A DNA stretch of 64,000 nucleotides from Branchinecta lynchi (lineage: Eukaryota > Arthropoda > Branchiopoda > Anostraca > Branchinectidae): assembly GCA_023053575.1 (NCBI GenBank), contig JAKZAP010000008.1:7676034-7740033 (forward strand), read 5' to 3'. The notes under the pieces were generated by a model, which saw only the letters and a program-made list of their open reading frames with translations, was not told the DNA's origin and did no database searches. The position numbers and the translations under genes were made by a program. This document shows, piece after piece, positions 1 through 11,600 of this stretch (position 1 is its first letter; each line of letters starts with the position of its first letter).

Positions 1-773
1 CGGATCTGGCCCGGATTTAAAGTGAGATGTCTGAGACACGAGGTCATCCTAAATATCAACTTTCATCAAGATCCGATCACCCGTTCGCAAGCTAAAAATA
101 CCTCAAATTTGGGCTTCACCCTCCCTCCACTCCCCCCCCCCCAGCTGGTCGAATCGGGGAATTGACGATTTCCTATTTAATCTGGTCGGGTCCCAGACAT
201 GCCTGTCAATTTCCATCATCCCAGCACATCAGGAAGCACGGAACTCGCGGGATTACTACAAATTCGGACTTCTTCCCCCCCCCCCCAAACTCCCCCAAAG
301 TGAGCGGATCCGTTCCGATTATATCGGTCACGTATCTAGGACTTTTGCTTGTACTTTCCACCAAGTTTCATCCGGATCCCTCCACTCTAAGTGTTTTCCA
401 AGATTTCCGGTTTCCCCCTCCAACTCCCCCCAATGACACCGGATCCGGTCTGGATTTAAAATGGAGGGTCTGAGACAGGAAGTCCTTCCACATATCAAGT
501 TTCATTAAGATCCGATCACCCGTTCGTAAGCTAAAAATATCTCATTTTTCCTATTTTTTCCGGATTCCCCCTCCCTCCACTCCCCTCCAGATGGTCGGAT
601 CGGGGAATTGACCATTTCTAATTTAATGTGGTCCAGTTCCTGATATGCCTGCCAAGTTTCATCGTCCTAGCTTATCTGGAAGTGCCCGAACTAGCAAAAC
701 CGGGACCGACAGACCGACTGACGGACAGAAATAGCAATCGCTATATGGCACTTGAGTAAGCTCAAGTGCCATA
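1..773 (+). repeat. Tandem-core element family 2 (copy truncated by the window edge)
   Basis: Degenerate repeats of a Pro-rich-looking sequence (AAGTTTCAT, GATCCGATCACCCGTTCG, TCCGGTTTCCCCCTCC) lead to GACCGACTGACGGACAGA and a terminal stem-loop at 744-773, 13 perfect pairs starting TATGGCACTTGAG with a TAAG loop. Related copies lie at 40199-41615 (minus) and about 59900-60945. The short ORFs inside are not conserved. Confidence 0.7.
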
Positions 774-776
774 AAA

Positions 777-840
777 ATGACCAGCCAGTCAGTAAAAATA
801 CCTTGCCCCCCAAAAAACATTTTGGCTAGTGATGCCTCTG
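777..840. mobile_element. Right-end fragment of the short hAT-like family
   Basis: Matches the ends of 10953-11319, 14383-14731 and 38071-38373 (GACCAGCCAGTCAGTAAAAA, then CATTTTGGCTAGTGATGCC). It stops at GATGCCTCTG. The left part is missing. Confidence 0.6.
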
Positions 841-1277
841 CTGGTAATATCAGGCTTTCGGCGATCAAAATTGAGTGGGGCGGGTTCAGATTTACTCTAG
901 CACTTCACAATTTTTCTTGAAATATGGGCTGGCAACTGACATTCCGACTTCTAGCTTTGGTCTCACAAGGCCTTTATGCAGCTTAATAACTAAGTGCTCA
1001 AGAGCAGAAACATGAAAGCACTGGGCAACAGATGAAAGTTTATGTAAAGATCGACCAGTAAGACATTTGAGGCAATGCGGGAGTTCTTGTAAGGCCGTGG
1101 AAGATATAAACAAACTTACAATATTTGAAATAAAGATGGTGATACTTTCGTCGGAGAATGTGAAATGTGAAAAATGTCCCGAAAAGTTACAAATGGGGGA
1201 AAAACAAAAGCTATCATGTCCGCTAGCAAGGGCATTCCCGTCGCATCCGAAATCCTGCGACCACGCTTACACGTTAA

Positions 1278-1641
1278 AGCCGCTTTCACACTGACACGTC
1301 GATCCTTTCGCACCGAGGTACGCAACATCTGCGTTGCGCTTGCGGCGACGCAACGCAGAGCTTACGTGGACAAATAAAACGCAACGCAAGAATATAACCA
1401 AGTTCTATTGAAGTTCTATATGAAGTTCTATATGAAGTTTTCAAAGAAATCTGGGGGAAAACCTATTAATGTTGAAGAAAAACTTACTAATTATGAAAGA
1501 AAATTCAGCAAAAGAAACCAAGAAAGGAAAACGTAAATACGTATCGTGAGGACTTCTTGCGCAGGTGTGAGAGATACACTACGCAACGCAAGATAAACGC
1601 ATAAGAAATGCATCGCAGCGTCGAGTCAATGTGAAAGCTGC
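1278..1641. mobile_element. MITE with GC(C/A)GCTTTCACA terminal inverted repeats
   Basis: The ends read GCCGCTTTCACACTGACAC and, reverse-complemented from the right, GCAGCTTTCACATTGACTC. TTAA flanks both sides (1274-1277 and 1642-1645). The interior is rich in GCAACGCA words and has no ORF. This lies downstream of ALG3 exon 6, presumably in its last intron. Confidence 0.6.
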
Positions 1642-2503
1642 TTAACACTCCAACACCAACTGAACTTGTAACCAGGGTTGCCACATCAAAAACGTTTACA
1701 GAGTGACTCTTGGACCAAAACAGAAAGTGATCTGGGAATGCAAATTTACGACAGAACGTGAAATTGTTACTTATGGTCGGAATCTCCTCTACAAAAACGA
1801 GGCATCTTAATTTATTTTCATAAAAAAAACGTGAAACAGCCACTTCTTGTCGGAATCCTTGCTGCAAAAATGACACATTTAGACGTAATCTGAAATAGAG
1901 TGATTTTTATGTCCCACAAGTGACACACAAAAAAAAAAACACTATCGTTCGACATGTGGTAACCCTGCTCGTAACTGTCAAAACTGCCTCTCTTGTAACT
2001 ATGCCAGTGCTCCCCGCGGAGCGATGAGATTAGTTTGACGTCCACTGTCTTGGGAGTACTTCACTGGGTGGAGATAAAGCCTTCAGGTTTGGAAGACTAT
2101 TCCCACGAAAATTCCTACTCACACAACCCCGTTTTTCTACTTAAATATGAGCACAGGGCAACATTTACTGCAGGGAACTAAGTTGGAATGAGCCCACTTC
2201 TTCAGAGATTTTGATTATATCGTCAAACAAGACATCAGCGGAGTATTTTAGGGCAAGGGGGGGGGGGGGAGAGGACATACAACTGATTGGAGGTAAGTGC
2301 TTTACGACAACGAGAAATTTGTCAGATGCTGTCGTGTTATCAGCGACGCATCTTGAAAATCTAATTTAAGTGTTTTAAAGTTATATTTTAGGCTTTCTTT
2401 TTGTTTATTTTTCTTCATATGTGTCTGTTTTCCTTTGTGTTGTTGCTATGGCAAATTAGCTAGAAGTTAGAAATCAAAATATTAAATACCAACGCTCTCT
2501 TAC
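1642..2503. other. ALG3 last intron, no recognised feature
   Basis: Contains a G-run at about 2256-2268 and otherwise unassigned sequence. I looked here for the missing ALG3 C-terminal exon on the minus strand and did not find one. Confidence 0.5.
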
Positions 2504-2695
2504 CGAATTTTCACGCTGTATGGTGTTGTCCAGAGTAGGTACGGCAGCGAATAGAAATACCAAACGTAGAATTGATAATGAAGAGAGCGACTGAAGGTCA
2601 TTCCAATAAAGTTGGCAGCAAAGAGCGGCAAAATCAAAAGCTGCGATGCAACAGACACTCCTGTTTCTTTCAATTTTTTGTAGCTAGACACGCAT
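2504..2695 (-). CDS. ALG3: ALG3 exon 6
   Basis: Encodes [20 protein letters not shown] and [14 protein letters not shown], the conserved C-terminal catalytic-family motif. Acceptor TTTTTCCAG; ends CG before GTAAGA, so at least one more coding exon must follow to the left. Confidence 0.96.
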
Positions 2696-5600
2696 CTGGA
2701 AAAACAGGGTTTATGAAACATATAACTTTTCACGCCCGCGTTTCCGAAAGATGAACCAAGTAAGTCGTTAATACACTGCTTGGTTCAAGGCCAGGTTCAA
2801 ATATTAGAAAACAAATAATCTCAAATCGCTTCACTGCGGAGAGTAGGCTCGACCGCCAGAATTTAACAACAACAAATAAATGGTTGCGTTCCCAAAAAGT
2901 TATTAAAAGTTATGATGATAAGAGAAGACACCAGCTTTTGATGCTAAAGAGAAGTAAATTGTAACAATCGTGACTATTATGGAACGAAAATGATCAGAGG
3001 GAGGAGCTAAATTTCGTCCTACGCCGGATGGTTCACAACGGAATCGTTACTGATAATAAACAACCCGGCGGAACGCAACCTTTATCTTAAAGCCGTTCGT
3101 TCGCAACTGGATACAATAAGTAACTTCCTAGCAGCCAACCTCCTCAACAAAACAAGACAAATTCGATGGGATTCCAAAAGTTCAATATTTGATCCAGACA
3201 ACTGGGTCTTGTCATCGCCAGGCCCCTTGAACATCTTTAGTATTACATTTTAGAAACAGATTAAGGCCAAACAGCTAATCATATGAGATAACTAAGTTCA
3301 GATATGGATTAAGCATGTGTGTTTATAAGTCATATCTATTTTGACGAAAACAGATCGAAACTTCCAGCCTTCCTTCTGCCAATTTTCCGGTTTTGGCGGA
3401 ATTCCGGAACTACTTGTCCGGCGAAAAAATAAAGCTCAAAAGCAATTCAACGTATCTCCTTACTCCAATATCCATCATCTAATCAACTTCAAATAAAAAT
3501 TAACTTAATAAAAAAATTTCCAGTTTCAGCTAGATAACAAACAGGTGAACTACACGACCGGGTAAAAATTGATTGACATATACGGATTCAGCATGTCTTC
3601 TTACCCCTCAATCGGACATCTAATCAACTACAAATACAACTTATGCTTTTAACAAACTTTCCGGTTTTGGCCGGATTCCGGGCGAACTACATGTCCGGCG
3701 AGAAAATGGTTTTCCTATTCGTGCTCATAATGTCTCCTTACCCCGTATTCGACTATCTTATTAGCTATCTTATTTAACTTATAACAAATTTTCCGGTTTC
3801 AGCCGGGTAACAGGTGAACTATATGTCCGGGTGAAAATTGATTGTCATATACGGATTCAGCATCTCTTCTTACCCCTAAATCGGACATCTAATCAACTAC
3901 AAATACAACTTATGCTTTTAACAAATTTTCCAGTTTTGGCCGGATTCAGGGCGAACTACTTGTCCTGGTAGAAAATGATTTTCATATTAGTGTTCAGCAT
4001 GTCTTCTTACCCGTAAATCGAACATATAACCAACTCAAATAAAACTTTTACTTTTAACAAACTTTCCGGTTTTGGCCGCATTCCGGGCGAACTACTTGTC
4101 CGGCGAGAAAATGGTTTTCATATTCATGTTCAGAATGTCTTCTTACCCCGTATTCGACTATCTTATTAGCTGTTTAAAAATATCTTTTATGACCCTCCCC
4201 CACCCCTAAATGTTATGGCTACAGAGTCCACCTACGAGCTCGACCTTTCCCTTGACGCAAAGGATCCTCAAACCACGTTTCATCAAAATATCTCATTCTC
4301 TTCGAGAGTTATCGTGCTTACAGACGGACAGACGGACAACTTTCGCGATGTCATAGGTATCCCTCCACTTACGTTTTGGGATCCCGAAAATTACGATATT
4401 TTAGGAAACTCCTATCCTCAGCTGAAACTCCGTCTTTAAGTTCAATCATTTTTCGTGGTCAGCGCAAGGCAATGGTGGATCGACTCTTTCGCTGATCTAG
4501 GACGAAACTATCAACTATCAAACAAGCAGGAACTTGGGATTTGTGTACTGTGTACGCTTATCCATGCTTTCCATCCACGTTTGGCTAGCGGCACACTGTA
4601 ACAAATAAAAAATCTTGCAGTATTTGCTACTGGGATTATCTTATCTTATCTCTATGCTCTTATCTCTAATTCGGATTAATCTTACCTCAGTAGAGATAAG
4701 AATAATCCCAGTAGCAAATACTGCAGTTAACTTTAATCCTTACTCGCAGGAACTTTTTACAGTGCAACCGAGGGCGAGGTATTAACTTTGTATGTTTGCA
4801 TTGAAAGTTTCAAGAGGACATCCGACAGTCTCGACCGCCACAAAATGCCCTAAAATGACCGAAGCCGTAAGGCTATTCAGGCAGCGACTGGATGAAAATT
4901 CGAGATGACAACACGCATTCCCGAACAAAAAATAGCTTATTTCGCCGATCAGGGAGCATTTGTGGGTCGAAAGGCGACAATTACTTTAGACATAGAAAAA
5001 AAAAGAAGTTAAAAGTCCTGCTATACCTATATGTTTGCCACTGAAAGAACTTTAGAAATGTCCGGTCATCAGTGATAAAATAGAAAATAGGATTCTGCTA
5101 AGGGATTTTTTTATTTTTCCACTATCTGCTACAGTAGTTCAGAATATCTACAGCCGTCCCCACAACGCAAATTCTGGTATGACGCGGAGAATTTGAATCT
5201 CAACACAAACCCGGCTTTTCAGTGGCCAATGGTGATCTTGGTGAAGACTGCTTAGTGCCTGAACACAATTTTTTGTAAATCTTTTTCGTCAAGAATACAT
5301 CACAGGTCCAAGCACATAGGCGTACCACAAATCCGACATGGAAATTCTACTATATTAAAATGATTAATTCGTGAATAGCCGAGCAACGAAGTAACGCATT
5401 TTCAGCGAGTCTTCAAGCCAATTTAAGTGAATAAGTGATGGTAACTAGATTGTCGTATCCCAGCCCTTTTTGGTTAAACTTTAAAAAGGTCATAATTGAA
5501 AGATTCCGGATATCGTTTACAACATTACCACGACAACACGCACCCCTGTGTTGCATATTTTTAGACTTCTGACAGTTCCATTCCTATCATTACAATAACC

Positions 5601-8600
5601 AATCATTTTAAACATTCTTACCTCCACCAATAACGAGCAAACACGAGAAGGACAACCAAATGCAGGACTAGAAGGGTGATGTGGAAGTACGAGCTAACAA
5701 AAACCTCCTCAGGTACAAATCGCCAGTTGACTGTCCATTTATGGACGAAAACTCTCCCAAGGTCAAAGGAGTTACGAAGATAATTCACTGGATCAGTCAG
5801 TAGAAACGGGGTAGCTGGTATTAGCTGGAAAAGACGACCATGTTTAGTAAATATCGCGCATTCAAGAAGGGCACTGGTAGTGCTTTAGTACTTATACCAT
5901 ATCATATCACGTGGTATGAACAAGCATAGGCTACAAAAACTGTATTGTGAAATAGGTTTTGTGTGAAATTCACATCGGCTGACACTCACATCGATCCCGT
6001 AAATGTTTGATAGTTCAAAACGGATACGTCAGCTGAATTTTATTAGAGCTATAATTAGGGCCTTATGGACAAAGGTCCTCTTCAGGCTCAAAGCCGCTCA
6101 AAATTGGTTTACGTCAGTTGATCACGTAAAAGTCTGATAAATGTATCGAATAACAGAGACACTTCCAGTTTGAAGGTAAAAAGCCCGGATATAAATACCA
6201 ACTTCGCAATGTTTGCATATCTTTATATTATTAATTCAGTGTATGTGCTGTAAGCAACATGCCTTTAAAATGCCGGAGCATTCGCTTGGCAGTGGAGTTG
6301 TATCTGGATCAGTGAATTGTATAGCATGGAGTATAAACATGTGTATTGTGAGATAGCTTTCCTGCAAGTTTCATATCAGCTTACACGCACACCGGTCACA
6401 GGGATTTTTGAAAATCAGACAAATGATCGAACGAGAGATACACTTTTTGTGTGATCGCCAAACTGACCAACTGGCTGATTTCTGAGCGTCTATATTTCTT
6501 CCTATGAGCATTTGCATCCTTTTCGGGTTCTGTCTAAACCCCCCTAGCGAAACCCCCGCAGTACACCTCCCACATTGTTAATAAATGCAAATATATTTGT
6601 ATGAAAATTATAAGCTGTCAGCGAGCCACCGTCACGCGTTTATATTTAACTCGTATGTCGTTAAGTGCTGGCGGTCCGAACTGCAGTTTTAATCAGATTT
6701 TTATAATTTCCTATATGTTTGCATTCGGGAGGGGGGGGGGGGGGAGGCCGGTTTTTTTCACCATGGGAGGTAGGGTCACACTCATCATAGCGACAACATA
6801 AAAAAGCTTAACACCAAATGTATAAAAAAAAAAAAAAAAACTATCCACAGATACTGCATGTAGGCTACATATGAATGAAATCAATGCAACCAATGAAATA
6901 CAAGTTGGTTTTTTTCTGGCTACAGCCTAACGAGGACCCTTGACAAGAAGGGCCGAATATCGCTGGAGTAAATCTTAGCTTACTTAGCGCCCTTTTCTTC
7001 AGATATGATTCACAGTCAGCTTGGCTGAAGGAATACTTACGGTCTGTTGGCAACATACAAATTTTTACACTTTGTTAGCCTTTAAGTTTTGGATGGTGTG
7101 TTGTCTTATTTCTGTTGAAACTGCGCATCTTTTAGCAAATGTCATCAAACTTCTGGCAGTGTAAGAAACTTGAGCGTGAGCATCTAATCCTATTTATGAC
7201 ATACCTGGACAAGGGCGCAGATGGTGAGTTGCTTCAAGGTACCCAAAATTCCTTGTGTTGCCAAATACGCCAGAAAAAGTCCTGGGGCATAAAGCAGGAT
7301 GTTCATCTTCACTGAGACAGCCAAACTGAAAAGTGGAAATGTTTAGAAGGATTCCAGAAGTGCTGCTTGAACCGTAGGATTCTTCACTTCGAGCTACTTC
7401 CGCATTAGGACTTAGACCTAATCCGGCTTAGACCAGAGGAACTAAAATGGATGGTAAGTCTGCGGGCGGATTCTCTCCCTTTGGGGTAAAGAAGAAAAGT
7501 TTATGGGTAAAGTTAAGTTAGGTTCTGGTGCTTACTTCTGCCTTATGTTTGCTTCTGGTGGGTAGATACTTTGTACTAAATGATTTGGGTAAAGAGATTT
7601 TTGGGAATAATAGTGTGGAGGAAGAGGATTTGGTTAAAGTTATGGGGAAGAAAATTTTTGGTGACCTTCATTGGCTTGTGAGGTTCCTCAAGCAGGCTAT
7701 GGAGCCTTTTGGAGTAAGGGTTCCTTCCTTTTGGTGTAAATATTGTGTTTTTGAGTGTTTTTGTGTTTATTTTGTTTTCCTGACATGAACCCACGGGCTT
7801 TTTGGAAATAAATTCATTCATTTATATATATACATATATATATATTTATTTTTGCCCAGTTACAAAAGGAAAAAAGTGGAGTACAGAAAGAAAAAGAAAA
7901 GAAAGAAGAAAAGTAACTACAGAAAATATATACATGCACTAAACATAATACTAAAACCTATACCCCGAATCCGTTTAGCATATGGTTTACGCAAGCATTT
8001 AGAGCTCCGAGCACTTGTTTCAATTCCACGTATTTTTTCGGTGGGGTTTATTATTTAGTATTTTGCTGATAACTCCGTTAGTATTTGTGCATTTCGTCTT
8101 GGGTCTACGAAACTGTAATGTAGCGTTTGTAGTGAACTAAGAAATGTAACAGCCTCATTTCGTTCATTTACTGAACGTGTCCGAAAGCTCCAAAACGAAC
8201 GATAATGCTGAATTAATTCAGCATTTTATGCAGCATTTCGCTTTCGGACTTAAATTTTCGCTGAATTAATGCAGCATTAATTCAGCATAAAATTCATCGA
8301 CAAATTCAGCAGGAATGCTAAATTTTCATGAAGAAACTGAGGAGAACGGCGATTCTCTCAGTGTTTTCGGCGGCAAACTTCAAAAATTCAAAAAGACAAC
8401 TGACAAGTCGGCAAACATACCAAATTTAAGACAACTGGCGATCATGGCCAACGAAGAAAGGAAAGATGAGAAAGTGTGATATCAATAGCTCATCCATTTT
8501 GTCAGCTTTAAACAGCTAATTCTTTTTTCTTCTTCTTCTTCCTGACTTAAATTCTGGTATTCTAGAAGTGTCAGAGAAGAAAGTAAGGTAACAGCTTCCG

Positions 8601-11600
8601 GACAAAAAAAGAAAAGAAAATGCAGCATTAATGCAGCATTTACAGCACCAAAAAGCTTTCGCACACGTTCATTAAGAAACTCACTGCAAATCCACTCCTT
8701 CAGCTCCACGATATAAGTATTTGTTACCTAATATATAGTTTATAAACATAAGTATTTGAACAAAAGGCTACTTTGTTTATTGACTCCAGTGTGAACGGAA
8801 ACCATCTTTTTTTGTAAACTGGTTAGTAAATGACGCCTTAGTGTACATATGTCTTTCGCTCTGTAGTATGTCTTCCCGTCTCTTTTTCTTCCCATTTCTT
8901 TCTACTTAGTATCTGTCTTGCTTGACGAGTTACAAGTAAGATTTTAATTAATATTATTATACAGGTTGTAACGACAGAGGTAGGTTTTAGTAACTACCGG
9001 TAAAGTGCGAACAGACGATCGGGATCGGGGGCTCCCCGACTGGAATTCCTGCCCAGACTTTCGGCACCATCATCACTTTAATATGGAAAAGTTGAAATTT
9101 TTTTCAACCTTATGACGAAAATACAGGAATTCCGGCCGGGAAATCCTGATCGTATGTTCGCACTATTAGGAGCACACCTTTAGTGACGATCTGAGAACCT
9201 GGAGCACAGCAAATGGCTTCCAACTATACCTGCGTTTGTTATCCGGTGAGGGCTCGCCGTTTTTTTTTATAAAGCGTTTTTACGTTACCCAGCTTATGTA
9301 GGCGTATGCAGAACAGCACATGGACTAAGTTATTGTTGATGGGATTTTGAACTCTGATCAGTTCGACCACTCAAAATTTCTTAGAGTTATTTAGCGGCGA
9401 AAGCCTTTTCTCTTGCTTTGTACTATTATTATTAAAAAGATTGCTGACATATTTAGGCCTTTGGGAGAAGGAAAAGGATAGCGTACCTATAAAAAACACT
9501 TCCCATGCTCCATCGATCATCCACGAACAAGTTGAGAGAAATAAAGAACAGAAAGACAGCGACAGGGTCGTTGAACAATCTCAGCACGAAGATTGAATGG
9601 ACACGGTATGAAACAAAGCTTATGAAAGCGAGCATATACGGCGGCACCTGAAAAATTAAGGAGTGCTGAATAGGGGTCGAAAAACTGCATCAGTACAACC
9701 TTCGTGACTGAGCTGCATCAGCTCGGTTGGGACTGAGAATGGAGTGAACGCTTCGCGGCTGATATACACTCAGCAGAATCATGGGGCGTGTTCCACCCTT
9801 CTACAAACAGTAAATAGTTACTATTTCCGTTCCAACCTCACCAAAAGTTACTACGCTGACCGTTGGTCGGATTCGCCCGTGGCATGGTATTCTGCTGGAA
9901 AATATAAAGTTCGTTCCAGCTTTGACGGCAAAAAGCCAGAATTCGTGACGCCATGCGTAGTAACTACGGTAAGTAGGACGGAACACGCTCATGATCTTCG
10001 CAGGTATGTATGGTGGCATTCTGAGTAGGTGACTGTACCGTCGTAGGGTGCTCTGAGCTGTTTGGATGGAAGAGGATGTCTGTTCGGTCGTTTACAGTAT
10101 TTTCTCGTTGAAACAGCTCGAAATATCGCTAACGAACATCGTAGCTAACTTTCCGTTTTAACCATTGTTTAATATACGAACCATCTCGATCCTTCAACCT
10201 CCCTAAGGCTTTTTGACTCGAGCACGAGGACGGACTTCAGGGGGACACCTCTACTTGGATAATATCAGAATATGTCGTATATATATACAAAATCCAAATA
10301 TCCAACCATACATAGTTGGCAACTGTGAGAAATTTCCTACAGGAAAAGCCGGCGATGCCGACTAGACGTCCCCCAAATGCCGTCCCTATAGTAAAACTTG
10401 TGTTCATCAAGTGCAGGTGAGTGGAAAAAAAATGGGTGACATCTTCCACAAATGCTGGTTCAAGTTACTAGGCCCTCAATTTAAAATTGGTGCAATAGCT
10501 GTTTTTCGTAACAACCACAACGGAGAACGAGTGTGAAACTCAGTCAACAAAAAACGGGCTTATAGGCAGAACGGACAACGGCGTAAGCAAAATAAGGTTT
10601 TACATAAAACGGCTTGTGTGTACCTTGAATTGTGGTCCAGTTAACAACAGCACTGGGCATAACAAAATCTGAATATCAAACCAGGGTTTGTGGGTAAAGA
10701 AGAACAAATAGAAAGGTTAAGATGATAAACGTGTGTTATGGTTTGTCACAAGTGAGTGAAAGTTATGCACTCCAGCACAGGACACGGTTGCACGTTACGC
10801 CTTCCACGGTTTTGCCTTGGGAGCATTATGTCTGTTGTTTCGTTTAACGAATGATAAATATAACAAGACCAAAGGTTCCGATGGAATCCCAAAAACTGAA
10901 TATTTGATGCAGACAATTAGGTTTTGTTTTCGCCGGATCAAGTGTTCACCGGCAGAGGCGTTACTAGCCAAAATGTTTGGGGGGGGGGGGCGAGGCATTT
11001 ACCGACTGGCTGGTAGTTTTTACCGACTTTTTTTGCAGAAAAAAAGACTATTTTCAACAACAAAAATGACATTTTCGAAAAAATCGACTGATTCTCAAAA
11101 AAATCCACTGATTTTCAGAAAAACCCACTATTTTGACGAAAAATCGACCAATTTTCAGAAAAACCAACTGTGTTCATGACAAAAACCCAACTGTTTTGAC
11201 GAAAAATAGGGGCGCTTCCCACCGACTCGGTTATTTTTTTACCGACTGGCCCACAGCACTGGGGGGGGGGGCGTCCCCCCCCCTCCCCCCCCCCCCCCCC
11301 CACAGTCGTGACGCCCCTGTTCGCCGGACTTTCAGGACATTTTGACTTTTAAAATTTAGAAACAAAGTAAGGCCAAATTACTGATCATCTAAGAAAAAAC
11401 CAAGTTCAGACATGGAATAAGCAGGTGTGTTTACCGGTTTTGGCCGAATTCCGAACGAACTACCATAATTGTCCAGCAAAAAAAAGAAAGTTAAGAAACG
11501 AATTCAGCGTATCTCCTTGTCCGTATAAAGAACATCTAATCAACTTCAAGTAAAACTTTAGCCTACAAAAAAATCCGGTTTCAACCGGATTCCGAACGAA

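Noticed and set aside
162..473. 103-codon ORF near the left edge
   Set aside because: It lies in tandem-core family 2 repeats; the frame is not kept in the related copies.
4215..4439. Recurring peptide with TDGQTDN in several repeat copies
   Set aside because: Produced by the GACGGACAGACGG tract of family 1 elements. Frames are broken in most copies, so I treat it as non-coding.
9744..10028. 94-codon ORF on the plus strand in ALG3 intron 2
   Set aside because: Its 3' half overlaps a minus-strand LINE fragment; no homology or splice context was seen.
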